From: WHSW01 sp963729075
GTDB taxonomy: Bacteria; Actinomycetota; Thermoleophilia; Solirubrobacterales; 70-9
Reading direction: 5' to 3'
Length of the DNA stretch: 64,000 nucleotides
Assembly (NCBI GenBank): GCA_963729075.1
Contig: CAVSMU010000006.1
Location: 62,001-126,000, forward strand
The notes beneath the pieces were generated by a model. That model worked only from the letters and a program-made list of their open reading frames with translations, was not told the DNA's origin and searched no databases. Shown piece by piece: positions 61,542 through 64,000 of this stretch (position 1 is its first letter; every line of letters starts with the position of its first letter). Position numbers and translations under genes: made by a program.

Positions 61542-62378
61542 TCAGGCCGGGTCCAGCAGCAGGCTGAGGTCGAGCGCGGGCGCGGAGTGCGTGAGCGCCC
61601 CGACCGAGATCATGCCGACCCCGGTCGCCGCGATCTCGGCGACGTTGTCCAGCGTCACTCCCCCCGATGCCTCCAGCTCCGTGCTGCCACCGGAGGCGTC
61701 GCGAGCGGCGACGGCCTCGCGCAAGTCGGCGACGCCCATGTTGTCGAGCAGCAGCCGGTCGGCGCCCGACTCCAGGCCGGCGCGCACCTCGGCCAGGGTC
61801 CTGCACTCGACCTCGACCGCCATGCCCGGCTGCGCCTCTAGCGCTGCGGCGACGGCCGGCGCCAGGCCGCCGGCGAGCGCGATGTGGTTCTCCTTGATCA
61901 GGATCGCGTCGTCGAGGCCGAGGCGGTGGTTGCGGCCACCGCCGGCGGCCACCGCGCTCTTCTCGAGCGCCCGCAGCCCCGGGGTCGTCTTGCGGGTGTC
62001 GAGAATCACGACATCGTGCGGGCGGGCGAGCTCGGCGAAGCGGGCGGTCAGGGTGGCGATCCCCGACAGGTGTGCGAGGAAGTTGAGCGCGGTGCGTTCC
62101 GCGGTCAACAGCGCTCGCGCGGGACCCGCGACGATCGCCACGTCCGCGGGCACGTCGTCGCGCCATTCGCCTTCGATCACGAGCCGGTCGACGCCCTGCG
62201 CGCCGCTCTGGGCGAACGCCTCGGCCGCGGCGTCGAGCCCGAACAGCACCCCCTGCTGCTTCTGGACGATCCGCGCCCGGGCCCGTGCCGACGCGGGCAC
62301 GACCGCCTCGGAGGTCACGTCCCCGGCCCCGACGTCCTCGGCCAGCGCCCGGGCCACGAGCGCCGAGAGCTCCTCCAT
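61542..62378 (-). CDS. nadC: Nicotinate-nucleotide diphosphorylase (quinolinate phosphoribosyltransferase)
   Basis: 278 residues with the family blocks EDVGAGDVTSEAVV at the N terminus, RKTTPGLRALEKSAVAAGGG (PRPP/quinolinate binding) and LDNMGVADLREAV, then LEASGGVTLDNVAEIAATGV. It converts quinolinate and PRPP to nicotinate mononucleotide. The ATG at 62378 overlaps the FIST gene stop (TGATG), so nadC is translated after it. nadA lies 1.5 kb away in a separate unit. Confidence 0.95.
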   Translation of the reverse strand: MEELSALVARALAEDVGAGDVTSEAVVPASARARARIVQKQQGVLFGLDAAAEAFAQSGAQGVDRLVIEGEWRDDVPADVAIVAGPARALLTAERTALNFLAHLSGIATLTARFAELARPHDVVILDTRKTTPGLRALEKSAVAAGGGRNHRLGLDDAILIKENHIALAGGLAPAVAAALEAQPGMAVEVECRTLAEVRAGLESGADRLLLDNMGVADLREAVAARDASGGSTELEASGGVTLDNVAEIAATGVGMISVGALTHSAPALDLSLLLDPA

Positions 62379-63538
62379 CAGCCGCGCGGGAAGACGGCGA
62401 TCGTCGCGGTGAAGCCGTGCAGGAAGTTGCGGCCGCCGACAGGGCCGATCTCGCCCGCGCAGAAGAACCCGCCGGCCGGGGCGCCGAGAGCGTCCTCGAC
62501 GGCGCTCGCATCGTGGTCGGGGATCTCGAACATGTGCGAGCCGCGACCGTTGCAGGTGAACAGCAGGGCCCCCGCGGCGCCGGACACGCCGAGCGCCTCG
62601 GTCTGGGCCCGGAGCGCGTCGCGCAGGTCCTCGTCCGCGGTGGCTCCGTCGCGGACGTGCATGCGAACGGTCTGCCCGATCCTTACCCGATCTCCGAGCG
62701 CCAGCGACCCCCCGTCGGGATCGGCGCCGATGATCGGTCGCACGAGAAAGTCGCCGCGCTCGTAGTCGGGCCGGTTCTCGTCGATGACGATGCCCAGCAT
62801 CAGCCCCTGCGCCGCGAGCAGCTGCTCGCGGCGATCCAACTCGCCGATCGCCTCGCGCAGTCGCTCGACAGCGGGGCGAGAGGCGAGCTCCTCGATGACG
62901 TTGGCGTGCGCGCCCGTGATCGTCATCTCGGGGCCGACGGGTGTCGCTCCCTGCGAGACGCAGGGGACGAACGGGACCCCGGCGAGCGAGCACGCCACCG
63001 CTCCGCCGTGAAGCACGTCGCCGTCGCGAAACAGCGACGCCGAGCCCGCCGCCGCCGCGCTCGCGAGGCCGCCGAGCACGGGCATCCCGGGCCGGGCGTC
63101 GTTGACATGGGCGAGCAGCGCCTCGGCGCTGAACGTGTACGGGTCGGCGAGCACGAGCAGGGCCTCCCCGAGCCCGCCGGGCTCCGGCAGACCCCGAAGC
63201 GTCACCCCTTCCGTGTCCTGCTCCGCCTCGAAGTGGTGGGTGGCGATCGTCGCTTCGGGTGCCGAGAGGGCCCAGACGACGGCGCCGGGTCCCGCCTCGA
63301 TCTCACGACCGCGTCCGAGCACGCCGCCGGCACCACAGCCGATCAGCGCCCGCGGCGCAAGCCGATCGTGGACCTCGGAGACGATCCACTTGGCGTGGCC
63401 CAGATGCGGCGCGCCCGCGAAAACGAGCGCAAGATCGCAGTCGCCGTCGAGCCCCCGCGCCGCCTCGGCGGCGGCGAGGCCGAACGCCTCGACCGGATCG
63501 AGCTCGTCCGACAGGCCGACCGACACGCTCAGGGTCAT
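62378..63538 (-). CDS. FIST-domain sensory protein
   Basis: The 386-residue soluble protein has FIST_N (about residues 25-220, LVFAGAPHLGHAKWIVSEVH) and FIST_C (about 225-365, GIVIDENRPDYERGDFLVRP and LLFTCNGRGSHMF). FIST domains are predicted small-ligand sensors found fused to signalling modules; here the domain stands alone. Its stop overlaps the nadC start, tying a possible sensor to NAD synthesis, which is uncommon. Confidence 0.9.
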   Translation of the reverse strand: MTLSVSVGLSDELDPVEAFGLAAAEAARGLDGDCDLALVFAGAPHLGHAKWIVSEVHDRLAPRALIGCGAGGVLGRGREIEAGPGAVVWALSAPEATIATHHFEAEQDTEGVTLRGLPEPGGLGEALLVLADPYTFSAEALLAHVNDARPGMPVLGGLASAAAAGSASLFRDGDVLHGGAVACSLAGVPFVPCVSQGATPVGPEMTITGAHANVIEELASRPAVERLREAIGELDRREQLLAAQGLMLGIVIDENRPDYERGDFLVRPIIGADPDGGSLALGDRVRIGQTVRMHVRDGATADEDLRDALRAQTEALGVSGAAGALLFTCNGRGSHMFEIPDHDASAVEDALGAPAGGFFCAGEIGPVGGRNFLHGFTATIAVFPRG

Positions 63539-63573
63539 GGCTGAACGGTAGCGGCGACCCGGCGCGCCGCCGC

Positions 63574-64000
63574 CTACGAGCGCTCGCGCGCCGAGGCGAG
63601 CAGGTACTCGCGGACGAAGGCGTCGATGTCGCCGTCCAGGACCCGGTTGGCGTCGCCGACCTCCAGGCCGGTCCGATGGTCCTTGACCCTGGTGGACGGG
63701 TGGAGCGTGTAGCTGCGGATCTGCGAGCCCCACTCGGCCGCCTTCTGCTCGCCGCGCTCGGCGGCGAGCTCCTCGGCCCGCTTGCGTTCCTCCTCCTCGA
63801 GCAGCCGGGCGCGGAGCAGGCGCATCGCGGTCGCCTTGTTCTGCGTCTGCGAGCGCTCGTTCTGACACTGGACGACGAGCCCCGTCGGCAGATGCGTGAT
63901 CCGCACCGCGGAATCGGTCTTGTTCACGTGCTGGCCGCCGGCGCCCGAGGCGCGGTACGTGTCGACCCGAAGGTCCTCCTCGTCGAGCTCGACCGAGACC
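63574..64000 (-). CDS. prfB: Peptide chain release factor 2, C-terminal part (cut by window edge)
   Basis: About 142 codons are present, beginning outside the window. The reading VDTYRASGAGGQHVNKTDSA carries the universal GGQ motif that triggers peptide release, followed by HLPTGLVVQCQNERSQTQNK typical of RF2/RF1. The rest matches RF2 with its C-terminal helix. In many actinobacteria prfB is directly followed by ftsE; here the next gene is the FIST protein. The tripeptide specificity region is not in the window, so RF2 is preferred over RF1 by overall style. Confidence 0.88.
   Translation of the reverse strand, partial: VSVELDEEDLRVDTYRASGAGGQHVNKTDSAVRITHLPTGLVVQCQNERSQTQNKATAMRLLRARLLEEEERKRAEELAAERGEQKAAEWGSQIRSYTLHPSTRVKDHRTGLEVGDANRVLDGDIDAFVREYLLASARERS

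Overview
The window is a 64 kb, very GC-rich chromosomal segment that is densely packed on both strands. Many start codons are GTG or TTG, and Shine-Dalgarno sites are mostly AAGGAG-like. Gene content points to a high-GC actinobacterium, probably of the Thermoleophilia/Solirubrobacterales type. That placement is an inference from protein style and gene combinations: LtrA, DUF2252, SHOCT proteins, a zinc-ribbon/cyclase/AAA fusion, GAP-family proteins and FtsEX with an S41 protease. No marker comparison was possible. No CRISPR array, rRNA, tRNA or complete insertion sequence was seen; the only RNA gene recognised is tmRNA.

Layout. 0-6 kb: a lipoate-ligase-like gene under a perfect CRP-type palindrome, an LtrA-like membrane protein, a phosphoesterase and a MacB/FtsX-type exporter. 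6.5-11.5 kb: a CRP-family regulator with its own palindrome, next to a giant zinc-ribbon/adenylate cyclase/AAA/TPR protein and a tiny lysine-rich repeat protein. 11.5-20 kb: cupin, two transporters, a membrane protein, a PYROXD2-like FAD oxidoreductase and a polar amino-acid ABC transporter, ending in a gene stub and a possible small mobile element. 20-29.5 kb: M20 peptidase, a TetR/cupin divergon with a double palindromic operator, ssrA (tmRNA), site-2 protease, cyclase-family hydrolase, a two-domain LigD-like DNA ligase, a disulfide oxidoreductase and a COMT-like methyltransferase. 29.6-35.2 kb: a tightly overlapping operon ftsE-ftsX-ctpA-rnr-smpB. With ssrA this puts three trans-translation components (tmRNA, SmpB, RNase R) within 9 kb.

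35.3-46.7 kb: glutamate decarboxylase, a cluster of small SHOCT/DUF membrane proteins, GAP-family and YrhK-like proteins, a holin-like/phosphodiesterase fusion translationally coupled to an AI-2E transporter, a K+ channel and a DHA2 efflux pump. It also holds an intact GAP-family gene flanked on both sides by fragments of a paralogue. 47-55 kb: M1 peptidase, DUF2252 protein, a lipid kinase running in frame into an amphi-Trp domain, PAP2 phosphatase and a split transketolase. 56-59 kb: a three-gene Mau-like redox cassette (MauE-thioredoxin fusion, Tat-exported Cys-rich light-chain-like protein, CcdA/MauF-propeller fusion). This cassette is the most unusual system in the window. 59-64 kb: nadA, an Fpg-family protein with an altered zinc finger, nadC, a FIST sensor protein and the 3' part of prfB.

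At least six otherwise well-conserved genes, plus one tiny gene, are interrupted only by single-base insertions. In each case removing exactly the extra bases restores a whole number of codons, so many of these are likely sequence errors rather than real pseudogenes.
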